From contig DASUKM010000015.1 in the NCBI GenBank assembly GCA_036278735.1, positions 1-8,866 of the forward strand: a stretch of 8,866 nt of DNA, given 5' to 3'. Shown in pieces: positions 1 to 5,770 of this stretch. Position 1 is the first letter of the stretch; each line of letters opens with the position of its first letter. The notes beneath the pieces are model-generated. The model was not told the DNA's origin, ran no database searches, and worked only from the letters and a program-made list of their open reading frames with translations. The position numbers and the translations under genes were made by a program. Origin of the DNA: DASUKM01 sp036278735. Lineage in GTDB: Bacteria; Acidobacteriota; Vicinamibacteria; Vicinamibacterales; 2-12-FULL-66-21.

Positions 1-35
1 CTCCGCCCTCCGCCTTCCGCCACCCGTCCTCCCAC
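1..35. repeat. Heptanucleotide tandem repeat (YYCCGCC family), decaying
   Basis: The window opens inside a 7-bp tandem array. Units at 1-7 and 8-14 are CTCCGCC and the unit at 15-21 is TTCCGCC. Two degenerate units follow (ACCCGTC, CTCCCAC), still in the same register. Guanines at 5, 12, 19 and 26 keep an exact 7-base spacing. The array runs to within a few bases of the predicted -10 element of the next gene. The same family, in the same orientation, forms the array at the right end of the window. The left boundary is not visible. It is non-coding as far as I can see. Confidence 0.8.
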
Positions 36-37
36 TT

Positions 38-46
38 TGATAAACT
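38..46 (+). promoter_or_regulatory. Probable extended -10 promoter, leaderless start
   Basis: TGA followed by TAAACT (41-46) fits an extended -10 (TGn then TAnnnT). It lies in a short AT-rich island of otherwise GC-rich sequence. The hexamer ends 6 bases before the GTG at 53, so transcription would start at or next to the start codon and give a leaderless mRNA. No Shine-Dalgarno sequence precedes the GTG, which agrees. No convincing -35 is visible, and that position is occupied by the heptamer repeat. This is inferred from pattern only. Confidence 0.5.
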
Positions 47-52
47 CGCACC

Positions 53-1666
53 GTGCCCGACGCCCGTCTCGAAGTGACCGACGCGCTCGGCCGGCGCATC
101 GTGCCGGTTGACAAGGCGCTCTTCGGCATTGGCCGGCGCGAGACGAACGACTTGCGTCTCGCCGGGAGCGAAGTGTCGCGGGACCATGCGGAAATCGACC
201 TGCGCGACAACCAGTTCATCATCCGCGACCGGAGTTCGCGCTACGGCACCTACGTCAACGGCGAGGCGGTGACGGAGAAGCCGCTCGCCCACGGGGACCG
301 CATCCGGCTCGGGCGCACCGGCGGCGCCGAAATGGTGTTCCTGCTGGCCGATTCGGCCCCGGCGCAGGACCGGGCCACGACGACCGCCATCGGCGACCTG
401 CGGCAGATTGCGGCGCTGCTCGACGGGCTGCGCGCGCTCGGCAGCGGGCGGGTGCTCGACGACGTGCTCGCGCTGGTGCTGGATTCGGCGATCGAGGTCA
501 GCGGCGCCGAGCGCGGCTTCATCATGCTGGCGGGCCCCGACGGCGCCCTCGAGTTCAAGCTGGCCCGCGGCCGCGGACGGCTGACGCTCTCCGGCAACAC
601 CTTCGCCACCAGCCGCAAGATCCCCGAGGAAGTCTTCCGCACGGGCGAGCCGCGGATCGTCGCCGACCTGCTCGACGGCGAACTGGCGAACGTCCACATG
701 GGGACGGTGGCGCTCGGCATCCGCAACGTCCTCTGCGTCCCGCTGCGGCTCGTGCGCTATCTCGACAAAGCGGACGCGCCGGCCGAGGAGCGGCGTATCG
801 GCGTGCTGTATCTCGACAGCCGCGAGAAGGGCCTGTTGATGTCCACGTCGACGCGCGGCGCGCTCGAGACGCTCGCGACCGAAGCGGCCGTCGCGATCGA
901 GAACGCGCGGCTCTATCGCGAAACGATGGAGAAGGCGCGGATGGAGCAGGAGATGCGGATCGCGGCCGAGATCCAGCAGGCGCTCCTGCCGAAGGCGGGC
1001 CGTGTGGGGCCGTACTTCCGCGCCGCCGCCGCCTCGCTGCCGTGCCGGTCGATTGGGGGGGACTTCTTCGACTACGTGGACCTGCCGGACGCCTCGTTCG
1101 GGTTCGCGCTCGGCGACGTCGCGGGCAAAGGGCCCCCGGCCGCGCTGCTGAGCGCGATGATGCAGGGGATTTTCGCCGCGCAGGCGGCGTCGAACGACGG
1201 ACCGGCGCAGACGATCGCCCGCGTGAACCTCGCGCTGTACCGCCGCGGCATCGAATCGCGCTTCGTCACCCTGATGTACGGTTCGCTGCGCGCGAACGGG
1301 GAGCTGACGTACTGCAACGCCGGCCACAATCCGCCGCTCGTCGTCGGATCGCGTCCGGGGAGCGTCAGGCGTCTCGAAACCGGCGGTCCCATCGTCGGCC
1401 TCTTCGAGGCGGCCGCGTTCCAGGAAGAGACGATCACGCTCGCCCCCGGCGACTGGCTGATCGTGTTCAGCGACGGCGTCTCGGAAGCAATGTCGGCGTC
1501 GGGTGAGGAGTACGGCGAGGCCCGGCTCCTCGAGAGCGTGGAAGCGCACGTCGGCGTCGAGCCGCCCGAGATGCTCCAGGCGATCTTCTCGGACGTGCGC
1601 GCGTTCACGAAGGGAGCGGCGCAGAGCGACGACATCACGGCCCTCGTGCTGCGCTTCGCGAGCTGA
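53..1666 (+). CDS. FHA-GAF-SpoIIE (PP2C) serine phosphatase, RsbU-like
   Basis: This is a 537-residue cytoplasmic signalling phosphatase. Residues 1-100 form an FHA phosphothreonine-binding domain: GIGRRETND (25-33), SRDH (42-45) and YGTYVNG (64-70) keep the Arg, Ser, His and Asn-Gly signature. Residues ~115-290 look like a GAF sensor domain. A short helical linker (~287-312, ending IQQALLP) leads to a SpoIIE/PP2C domain. The metal-binding aspartates are present: GGDFFDY (335-341), GDVAGKG (354-360), FSDGVSEA (472-479) and QSDDITALVL (524-533), so it should be active. No membrane segment is seen. GTG at 53 is chosen because it immediately precedes the FHA fold and fits a leaderless promoter. 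Proteins of this type usually dephosphorylate an anti-sigma-factor antagonist (STAS protein) or antagonise Ser/Thr kinases. No such partner is encoded here, so the substrate is unknown. The FHA domain implies docking to a phosphorylated kinase or substrate. Its stop overlaps the next gene. Confidence 0.93.
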   Translation: MPDARLEVTDALGRRIVPVDKALFGIGRRETNDLRLAGSEVSRDHAEIDLRDNQFIIRDRSSRYGTYVNGEAVTEKPLAHGDRIRLGRTGGAEMVFLLADSAPAQDRATTTAIGDLRQIAALLDGLRALGSGRVLDDVLALVLDSAIEVSGAERGFIMLAGPDGALEFKLARGRGRLTLSGNTFATSRKIPEEVFRTGEPRIVADLLDGELANVHMGTVALGIRNVLCVPLRLVRYLDKADAPAEERRIGVLYLDSREKGLLMSTSTRGALETLATEAAVAIENARLYRETMEKARMEQEMRIAAEIQQALLPKAGRVGPYFRAAAASLPCRSIGGDFFDYVDLPDASFGFALGDVAGKGPPAALLSAMMQGIFAAQAASNDGPAQTIARVNLALYRRGIESRFVTLMYGSLRANGELTYCNAGHNPPLVVGSRPGSVRRLETGGPIVGLFEAAAFQEETITLAPGDWLIVFSDGVSEAMSASGEEYGEARLLESVEAHVGVEPPEMLQAIFSDVRAFTKGAAQSDDITALVLRFAS

Positions 1667-1944
1667 TGGCGCTCTCGCGCGCGCGGCGCCGGCTGCTCGT
1701 GCTCTGGATCATCATCGCCGTCGTCGTCTGGAACGGCGTCTGGGACATGCAGATGCACGACGCCGTGCGTGGATCGCTGCTCCAGGCGGCGCTCTTCCAG
1801 GCCCATCTCGGACCAGGCGTGCACCTGCAGGACGATCTTCACTACGCGGCCGGGCGCGCGCTGGCCATCTCGTCGGCCTGGGCGCTCGGCATCTTCGCCG
1901 CCGGACTGTTCACGATCATCCGGGCGGGGGACCAGAGGCGCTGA
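1666..1944 (+). CDS. Small two-helix membrane protein, function unknown
   Basis: I do not recognise a family for this 92-residue protein. A basic N-terminus (RARRR, 5-9) precedes a hydrophobic helix at ~10-26 (LLVLWIIIAVVVWNGVW). A ~38-residue loop rich in His, Asp and Gln follows, then a second helix at ~65-85 and a charged tail (RAGDQRR). The positive-inside rule puts both termini in the cytoplasm and the loop outside. The ATG shares its A with the TGA of the phosphatase gene (TGATG), and only a weak ribosome-binding site precedes it, so translational coupling is likely. The next gene starts one base after this stop. The arrangement suggests a protein made in step with the phosphatase, possibly a membrane partner, but nothing in the sequence proves that. 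Codon composition matches its neighbours, and the two clean helices argue that it is a real gene. Confidence 0.72.
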   Translation: MALSRARRRLLVLWIIIAVVVWNGVWDMQMHDAVRGSLLQAALFQAHLGPGVHLQDDLHYAAGRALAISSAWALGIFAAGLFTIIRAGDQRR

Positions 1945-1945
1945 C

Positions 1946-3190
1946 GTGCATCCGTTGATCTACGACTGGAACCGGCCGGCGGTCCCGGGCCCCCGGCCCT
2001 CCGTCATGCTGGACGACGAGACGCTGCGCGACGGGCTGCAGTCGCCGTCGGTCCGGTGCCCCTCGATCGAGGAAAAGCTCCATATCCTGCACCTCATGGA
2101 TCGGCTCGGGATCGACACCGCCGATCTGGGCCTGCCGGGGGCCGGCGCGCACGTGGTCCGCGACGTCGAACGGCTGGCGCGCGAGATTGCCGCCGAGCGG
2201 CTGTCGATTCAGGCCAATTGCGCCGCCCGCACGCTCGTCGCCGACGTGAGGCCGATTGCCGAGATCTCGCAGCGCGCGGGGCTGCCCATCGAGTGCTGCG
2301 CGTTCATCGGCTCGAGTCCGCTGCGGCAGTTCGCGGAAGGGTGGTCGCTCGATCAGTTGCTCGCCCTGACGGAGGAGGCGATCACGTTCGCGGTCGGCGA
2401 GAACCTCCCCGTGATGTACGTCACCGAGGACACGACCCGCGCCGATCCGGAGACGCTGCGCGCCCTCTACTCGACGGCCATTCGCGCTGGCGCGCGGCGG
2501 GTCTGCATCGCGGACACGGTCGGGCATGCGACCCCCGCCGGGGCGGCGGCGGTCGTGCGCTTCGTCGCGACGGTCGTCGAGGCGTGCGGCGGCGGCGTCG
2601 GGATCGACTGGCACGGCCATCGCGATCGCGATTTCGCGATCGCCAACACGCTCGCGGCGCTCGAGGCCGGCGCCACGCGCCTGCACGGCGCGGCGATCGG
2701 GATCGGCGAGCGGGTCGGCAACACGCCGATGGACCTGCTGCTGCTCAACCTGACGCTGATGGGATACCGGGATCGCGATCTCTCCGGCCTCGTCGAGTAC
2801 TGCGAGGCGGTGTCGGACGCGACAGGCGTCCCCATCCCCGCCAACTATCCGGTCGTCGGGCGCGACGCCTTCCGGACGGCGACGGGCGTGCACGCCGCGG
2901 CGGTGATCAAGGCGTTCCGCAAGCACGACGCCGCGCTGGTCGACGCGGTCTATTCCGGCGTGCCGGCGAGCCTGGTCGGCCGCCAACAGCAGATCGATGT
3001 CGGGCCGATGTCGGGCCGCTCGAACGTCGTCTTCTGGCTGGAACGCCGGGGCATCGCGCCGAGCGACGACCTCGTCGAGCGCATCTTTGCGCGAGCGAAG
3101 GGGTCGCCGACGGTGCTCGAGGACGAGGAGATCGAGGCGGAAATCCGGGCGAGCGGCGGCCGCTCGGCTGGTCAGCCCTTAAAGGGCTGA
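1946..3190 (+). CDS. LeuA/homocitrate-synthase-family acyltransferase (DRE-TIM)
   Basis: This is a 414-residue TIM-barrel enzyme of the family that condenses acetyl-CoA with a 2-oxoacid (2-isopropylmalate, homocitrate and citramalate synthases). Visible motifs are DETLRDGLQ (24-32), VTEDTTR (159-165), ADTVGHATPAG in mid-barrel, the metal-binding HGH (223-225), GERVGN after it, and TGVHAA with the probable catalytic His 316. The GERVGN loop, rather than a Cys-containing GGCP loop, favours a synthase over HMG-CoA lyase. It lacks the C-terminal LeuA regulatory domain of ~500-residue isopropylmalate synthases, so its size resembles homocitrate synthase (NifV) types. The substrate cannot be assigned; no leucine, lysine or nif genes are nearby. 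GTG 1946 is preferred: AGAGG lies at 1934-1938, and the codon follows the previous stop by one base. ATG 2006 would remove the lead-in to the barrel. The last six codons and the stop lie within a palindromic repeat, so the native C-terminus may have been replaced. Confidence 0.85.
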   Translation: MHPLIYDWNRPAVPGPRPSVMLDDETLRDGLQSPSVRCPSIEEKLHILHLMDRLGIDTADLGLPGAGAHVVRDVERLAREIAAERLSIQANCAARTLVADVRPIAEISQRAGLPIECCAFIGSSPLRQFAEGWSLDQLLALTEEAITFAVGENLPVMYVTEDTTRADPETLRALYSTAIRAGARRVCIADTVGHATPAGAAAVVRFVATVVEACGGGVGIDWHGHRDRDFAIANTLAALEAGATRLHGAAIGIGERVGNTPMDLLLLNLTLMGYRDRDLSGLVEYCEAVSDATGVPIPANYPVVGRDAFRTATGVHAAAVIKAFRKHDAALVDAVYSGVPASLVGRQQQIDVGPMSGRSNVVFWLERRGIAPSDDLVERIFARAKGSPTVLEDEEIEAEIRASGGRSAGQPLKG

Positions 3191-3191
3191 C
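3171..3191. repeat. 21-nt palindrome A, overlaps the upstream stop codon
   Basis: This is a perfect inverted repeat with arms GTCAGCCCTT (3171-3180) and AAGGGCTGAC (3182-3191) around a single A. A realistic hairpin is 8 bp with a 5-nt loop. It supplies the last codons (Gln-Pro-Leu-Lys-Gly) and the TGA of the LeuA-family gene. It could act as a terminator for that gene, but no T tract follows. It has a close relative at 3239-3259 (see that entry), which suggests a dispersed REP-like element rather than a simple terminator. Confidence 0.8.
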
Positions 3192-3200
3192 CCACGACAG

Positions 3201-3235
3201 CAGCTGCCAGTCTCCAGCTGCCAGCTTCCTGCTTG
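3201..3235. repeat. Heptanucleotide repeat (CAGCTGC-type), five units
   Basis: Five consecutive 7-base blocks start at 3201, 3208, 3215, 3222 and 3229: CAGCTGC, CAGTCTC, CAGCTGC, CAGCTTC and CTGCTTG. CAGCTGCCAG occurs twice, exactly 14 bases apart (3201-3210 and 3215-3224). The units differ in sequence from the CCGCC arrays at the window ends but share the 7-base period. The array fills the spacer between the two palindromes and has no coding potential I would credit. Confidence 0.62.
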
Positions 3236-3238
3236 TGG

Positions 3239-3259
3239 GTCAGGCCTTTCAGGCCTGAC
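3239..3259. repeat. 21-nt palindrome B, paired with palindrome A
   Basis: Arms GTCAGGCCT (3239-3247) and AGGCCTGAC (3251-3259) form a perfect 9-bp stem with a TTC loop. It has the same length and plan as palindrome A. The two differ at positions 6 and 16 (C-G in A, G-C in B), which pair with each other, and at loop positions 11 and 12. It sits 6 bases past the stop of the minus-strand M28 gene and could terminate transcription from that side. No T tract is present on either strand. Confidence 0.8.
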
Positions 3260-3265
3260 GAACCA

Positions 3266-4183
3266 TCAGCGGGTCGCGTGCTTTTCGATCGCCGGGAGCG
3301 CCGCGATCAGGACGTCGCCGACCGCCTGCAGGCTGCCGGCGGCGACGCGATCGAGCCGATCTTCCGGGTGGTGCCAGGCGGGGTAGTCGAGATCGATGAT
3401 GTCGACCGAGGGGACGCCGGCCGCGAGGAACTCGAGGTGGTCGTCTTCGACCGTCGTCGTGTCGTCGAGGAAGGCCGGCTGCTTCAGACGATGCGCCGCA
3501 TCCCAGATCGCGCTGGTGAGCCACGGCGTCGAGTTCGTCTCGCGGCGGATGTCGAGGTCGCGGTCGCCGATCATGTCGACGAGGATGAACGCGCGGATGT
3601 CTTCGAGGGTCCCCTTCCGGCGCGCCTCCTCGACGTAATGCCGGCTGCCGTAGGTATGATCGGTGCCGGCCCATTCGCCTGTCGCTTCCTCGCCGTCGAG
3701 GAAGAGCAGCTCGATCGGCAGCGCGTTCTTGCGGCCTTTCAGCGCGCGCGCCAGTTCGAGCACGAACGCCGCGCTCGAGGCGCCGTCGTCGGCGCCGACG
3801 AACGGGAAGTCGTGAAAGAGCTTCGTGTCGTAGTGGCCCGCGACGATCAGGCGGCCGTGGCCGGCGGGGCCGGGCAGCGTCGCGCGGACGTTGACCATGT
3901 GAATGGTGCCGATCGGCGTTTTCGCGTCGAACGGCAGTTCCTCGGCTTTCAGCCCGGCGTCGGCGAGCTGCTTCTCGATGTAGCCCCGCGTCTGTTCGAG
4001 GGCGGCCGAGCCGGCGGGGCGCGGGCCGAACGACACGATCTGGCGCAGGTCTTCCCACGCGCGGCTCGAATCGAAGGCGGCGGGCGCCTGCGCCGCCACG
4101 GCGGCGGCACAGACCGCGGCGAGGGCGGCGCCGTACGCCGCGCCGCGCCAGGAGCTCGTCTGCCGGTTGCCCTCGTGCGTCAT
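3266..4183 (-). CDS. Exported M28-family protein, glutaminyl-peptide cyclotransferase-like
   Basis: This is a 305-residue zinc protein of the M28 fold. A basic N-terminus and an Ala-rich hydrophobic stretch (~14-32, ending AVAAQA) look like a Sec signal peptide. Cys 25 lacks a good lipobox, so a periplasmic or secreted location is likely. The motifs match animal and bacterial glutaminyl cyclases more closely than aminopeptidases: AGHYDTK (115-121), FVGADDGASSA (128-138), FLDGEEA (161-167), DHTYGSRH (175-182), LVDMIG (201-206), EDDHLEF (246-252) and AWHHPED (269-275). By analogy with human QC the single zinc would be held by Asp 133, Glu 166 and His 271, with Glu 165 and Asp 203 catalytic. QC converts N-terminal Gln to pyroglutamate on exported peptides. 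An M28 aminopeptidase remains possible. ATG 4183 follows a good ribosome-binding site; the same frame runs open upstream only because it is antiparallel-phase shadow across gltA. The gene lies 20 nt after gltA, probably in one operon. Confidence 0.85.
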   Translation of the reverse strand: MTHEGNRQTSSWRGAAYGAALAAVCAAAVAAQAPAAFDSSRAWEDLRQIVSFGPRPAGSAALEQTRGYIEKQLADAGLKAEELPFDAKTPIGTIHMVNVRATLPGPAGHGRLIVAGHYDTKLFHDFPFVGADDGASSAAFVLELARALKGRKNALPIELLFLDGEEATGEWAGTDHTYGSRHYVEEARRKGTLEDIRAFILVDMIGDRDLDIRRETNSTPWLTSAIWDAAHRLKQPAFLDDTTTVEDDHLEFLAAGVPSVDIIDLDYPAWHHPEDRLDRVAAGSLQAVGDVLIAALPAIEKHATR

Positions 4184-4189
4184 GCCGCG

Positions 4190-4195
4190 TCCTCC
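4190..4195 (-). promoter_or_regulatory. Shine-Dalgarno site of the QC-like gene
   Basis: On the minus strand GGAGGA lies 6 bases upstream of the ATG at 4183. It is one of only two strong ribosome-binding sites in the window. It fixes the start at 4183 and rejects the longer open frame that continues upstream through gltA. Confidence 0.75.
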
Positions 4196-4203
4196 GTGTC
4201 GCG

Positions 4204-5490
4204 CTATTTGCGCTTGTCGAGCGGCACGTAATCGCGCTTCTGCGCGCCGGTGTAAATCTGCCGCGGCCGCGCGATCTTCTGGTCCGGGTCGGTGAGCATC
4301 TCCTGCCACTGGGCAATCCAGCCCGCGGTGCGGCCGATGGCGAACAGCACCGGGAACATGTCCATCGGGAACCCGATGGCCTGATAAATCAGGCCGGAGT
4401 AGAAGTCGACGTTGGGATACAGCTTGCGCGAGACGAAGTAGTCGTCTTCGAGCGCGATGCGCTCGAGTTCGAGCGCGATGTCGAGCATCGGGTTGCGGCC
4501 GGTGACCTCGAACACGAGGTCCGCCACCTTCTTGATGATCTTCGCGCGCGGGTCGTACGACTTGTAGACGCGGTGGCCGAACCCCATCAGCCGTCCTTCG
4601 CCCCCCTTGACGCGGCGGACGAAGCCCGGAATGTTCTGCACCGAGCCGATCTCGTTGAGCATCCGGAGGACCGCTTCGTTGGCGCCGCCGTGGAGCGGTC
4701 CGTAGAGCGCCGCGGCCGCGCCGGCCAGCGCCGAGTAGGGGTCGGCGTGCGAGCTGCCGATGCCGCGCATCGTGCTCGTGCTGCAGTTCTGCTCGTGGTC
4801 GGCGTGGAGGATGAAGAGCACGTCGAGCGCGCGTTCCAGCACCGGGTTCGGCTGGTACTTCAGCTCCGTCATCCGGAACAGCATGTTCAGGAAGTTGCCC
4901 GCGTAGCTCAGCTCGTTGGCCGGCTGGTTGTACGGCCGGCCGATCGAGTGCCGGAAGGCGCAGGCCGCGATGCCCGGCACCTTCGCGATCAGCCGCACGG
5001 TCTGGAGCCGCCGCGACTCTTCGGAAAAGATGTCCTTCGCGTCCGGATAGAGCGTCGAGAGCGCCGCGACCGTGCTGATGAACATGCCCATCGGATGGGC
5101 ATCGTGCCGGAAGCCCTCCATCAGCTTCGCGACGTTGGTGTGCAGCATGGTGTGCAGCGTGATGCGGCGCCGCCACTCCTCGTACTGCGCGCTCGACGGC
5201 AGTTCGCCGAACAGAATCAGGTACGCGGTCTCGAGAAAGTCGCTCCGCTCGGCGAGCTGTTCGATCGGGTAGCCGCGATAGAGGAGGATCCCCTTCTCGC
5301 CGTCGATGTAGGTGATGGCGCTGCGGCACGCGGCCGTGTTCATGAAGGCCGGGTCGTACGTCATCATCCCGAACTCGTCGGGCGTCACCTTGATCTGACG
5401 CAGGTCGGTCGCCCGGATGGTGCCGTCGTGGATCGGGATCTCGTACTGTGTGCCGGTGCGGTTGTCGGTAACGGTCAGGGTGTCGGCCAT
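4204..5490 (-). CDS. gltA: Citrate synthase
   Basis: This 428-residue enzyme condenses oxaloacetate and acetyl-CoA to citrate, the entry step of the TCA cycle, in the cytoplasm. Its length is essentially that of the E. coli hexameric enzyme (427). The active-site residues are present: His 232 in ILHADHEQNCSTS, His 267 in YGPLHGGANEAVL, His 306 in MGFGHRVYKSYDPRAK, and Asp 362 in YPNVDFYSG. The Arg-containing HRVY and GRTAGW segments are also intact. An N-terminal ~50-residue beta region (TVTDNRTGTQYEIPI) is typical of the NADH-sensitive Gram-negative-type enzymes; I did not check the allosteric residues one by one. ATG 5490 gives the usual N-terminus. The 22-nt gap to yacG holds only a weak ribosome-binding site, so co-transcription with yacG is likely. 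The QC-like gene follows 20 nt downstream. Identification is secure. Confidence 0.97.
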   Translation of the reverse strand: MADTLTVTDNRTGTQYEIPIHDGTIRATDLRQIKVTPDEFGMMTYDPAFMNTAACRSAITYIDGEKGILLYRGYPIEQLAERSDFLETAYLILFGELPSSAQYEEWRRRITLHTMLHTNVAKLMEGFRHDAHPMGMFISTVAALSTLYPDAKDIFSEESRRLQTVRLIAKVPGIAACAFRHSIGRPYNQPANELSYAGNFLNMLFRMTELKYQPNPVLERALDVLFILHADHEQNCSTSTMRGIGSSHADPYSALAGAAAALYGPLHGGANEAVLRMLNEIGSVQNIPGFVRRVKGGEGRLMGFGHRVYKSYDPRAKIIKKVADLVFEVTGRNPMLDIALELERIALEDDYFVSRKLYPNVDFYSGLIYQAIGFPMDMFPVLFAIGRTAGWIAQWQEMLTDPDQKIARPRQIYTGAQKRDYVPLDKRK

Positions 5491-5512
5491 GCGCTCTATC
5501 GTGTGAGATGCG

Positions 5513-5701
5513 TCAGTCGGGCTCCGGGTGTCCGTGGTCGTCCGGCTCGTCTTCGTCTACCGGCCGGTCGTCGGCCGGCACGCGGTAGTCGCCCGAGAGC
5601 CAGCGGCCCAGATCCGCCAGCTTGCAGCGGTCGCTGCAGAACGGCTGCCATCGCGGGTCGACGGGACGCCTTCGGCAGTAGACGCAGACGGGATCGGCCA
5701 T
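5513..5701 (-). CDS. yacG: YacG family zinc protein (DNA gyrase inhibitor family)
   Basis: This is a 62-residue zinc-finger protein. Cys 6 and Cys 9 (CVYC) and Cys 22 and Cys 26 (FCSDRCKLADLGRWLSGDYRVP, given here as its key spacing C-x3-C followed by a Leu-Gly-x-Trp helix) match YacG. E. coli YacG (65 residues) binds GyrB and inhibits DNA gyrase; whether this homologue does so is inference. The tail after residue 43 is strongly acidic (Asp/Glu-rich) and is likely disordered. The start at 5701 is chosen because YacG proteins begin just before the first Cys pair. An in-frame ATG at 5731 would add 10 residues, but it lies upstream of the TACAAT -10 element and would be absent from that transcript. 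The gene is first in a likely operon with gltA and the QC-like gene. Confidence 0.9.
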   Translation of the reverse strand: MADPVCVYCRRRPVDPRWQPFCSDRCKLADLGRWLSGDYRVPADDRPVDEDEPDDHGHPEPD

Positions 5702-5719
5702 GCCCGCACAAACCTTCCT

Positions 5720-5725
5720 ATTGTA
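5720..5725 (-). promoter_or_regulatory. Probable -10 element for the yacG-gltA operon
   Basis: TACAAT on the minus strand matches the sigma-70 -10 consensus at 5 of 6 positions, in a short AT-richer patch between glgC and yacG. Transcription would start ~10-13 bases before the ATG at 5701, giving a very short leader. AGGAAGG follows the hexamer directly but is largely at or before the expected start, so its value as a ribosome-binding site is doubtful. No clear -35 is visible. Confidence 0.5.
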
Positions 5726-5770
5726 TGCCATCGGGCGCGGCGCGGGATCGCCCGGCGCGCGCACCCCCGA

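Noticed and set aside
1769..1945. An N-terminal extension of the LeuA-family protein from ATG 1769
   Set aside because: The added 59 residues are Arg/Ser/Pro-rich and overlap the 92-residue membrane protein in another frame. GTG 1946, with AGAGG upstream, fits the family start and the operon spacing.
2622..2643. A 9-bp perfect inverted repeat (GCGATCGCG arms, ATTT loop) inside the LeuA-family gene
   Set aside because: It encodes conserved active-site-region residues just after the HGH metal motif, and GC-rich codons for Asp, Arg, Ala and Ile create GCGATCGC by chance. There is no sign of a separate function.
3233..4231. A 332-codon plus-strand open frame starting at the palindrome B region
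   Set aside because: It is antisense to the QC-like gene, whose catalytic motifs are all intact; the plus-strand translation is a compositional artefact.
4184..5329. Extension of the QC-like protein upstream to give a 687-residue product
   Set aside because: The extra part is an alternative-frame reading of gltA. GGAGGA ahead of ATG 4183 and a signal peptide immediately after it fix the start.
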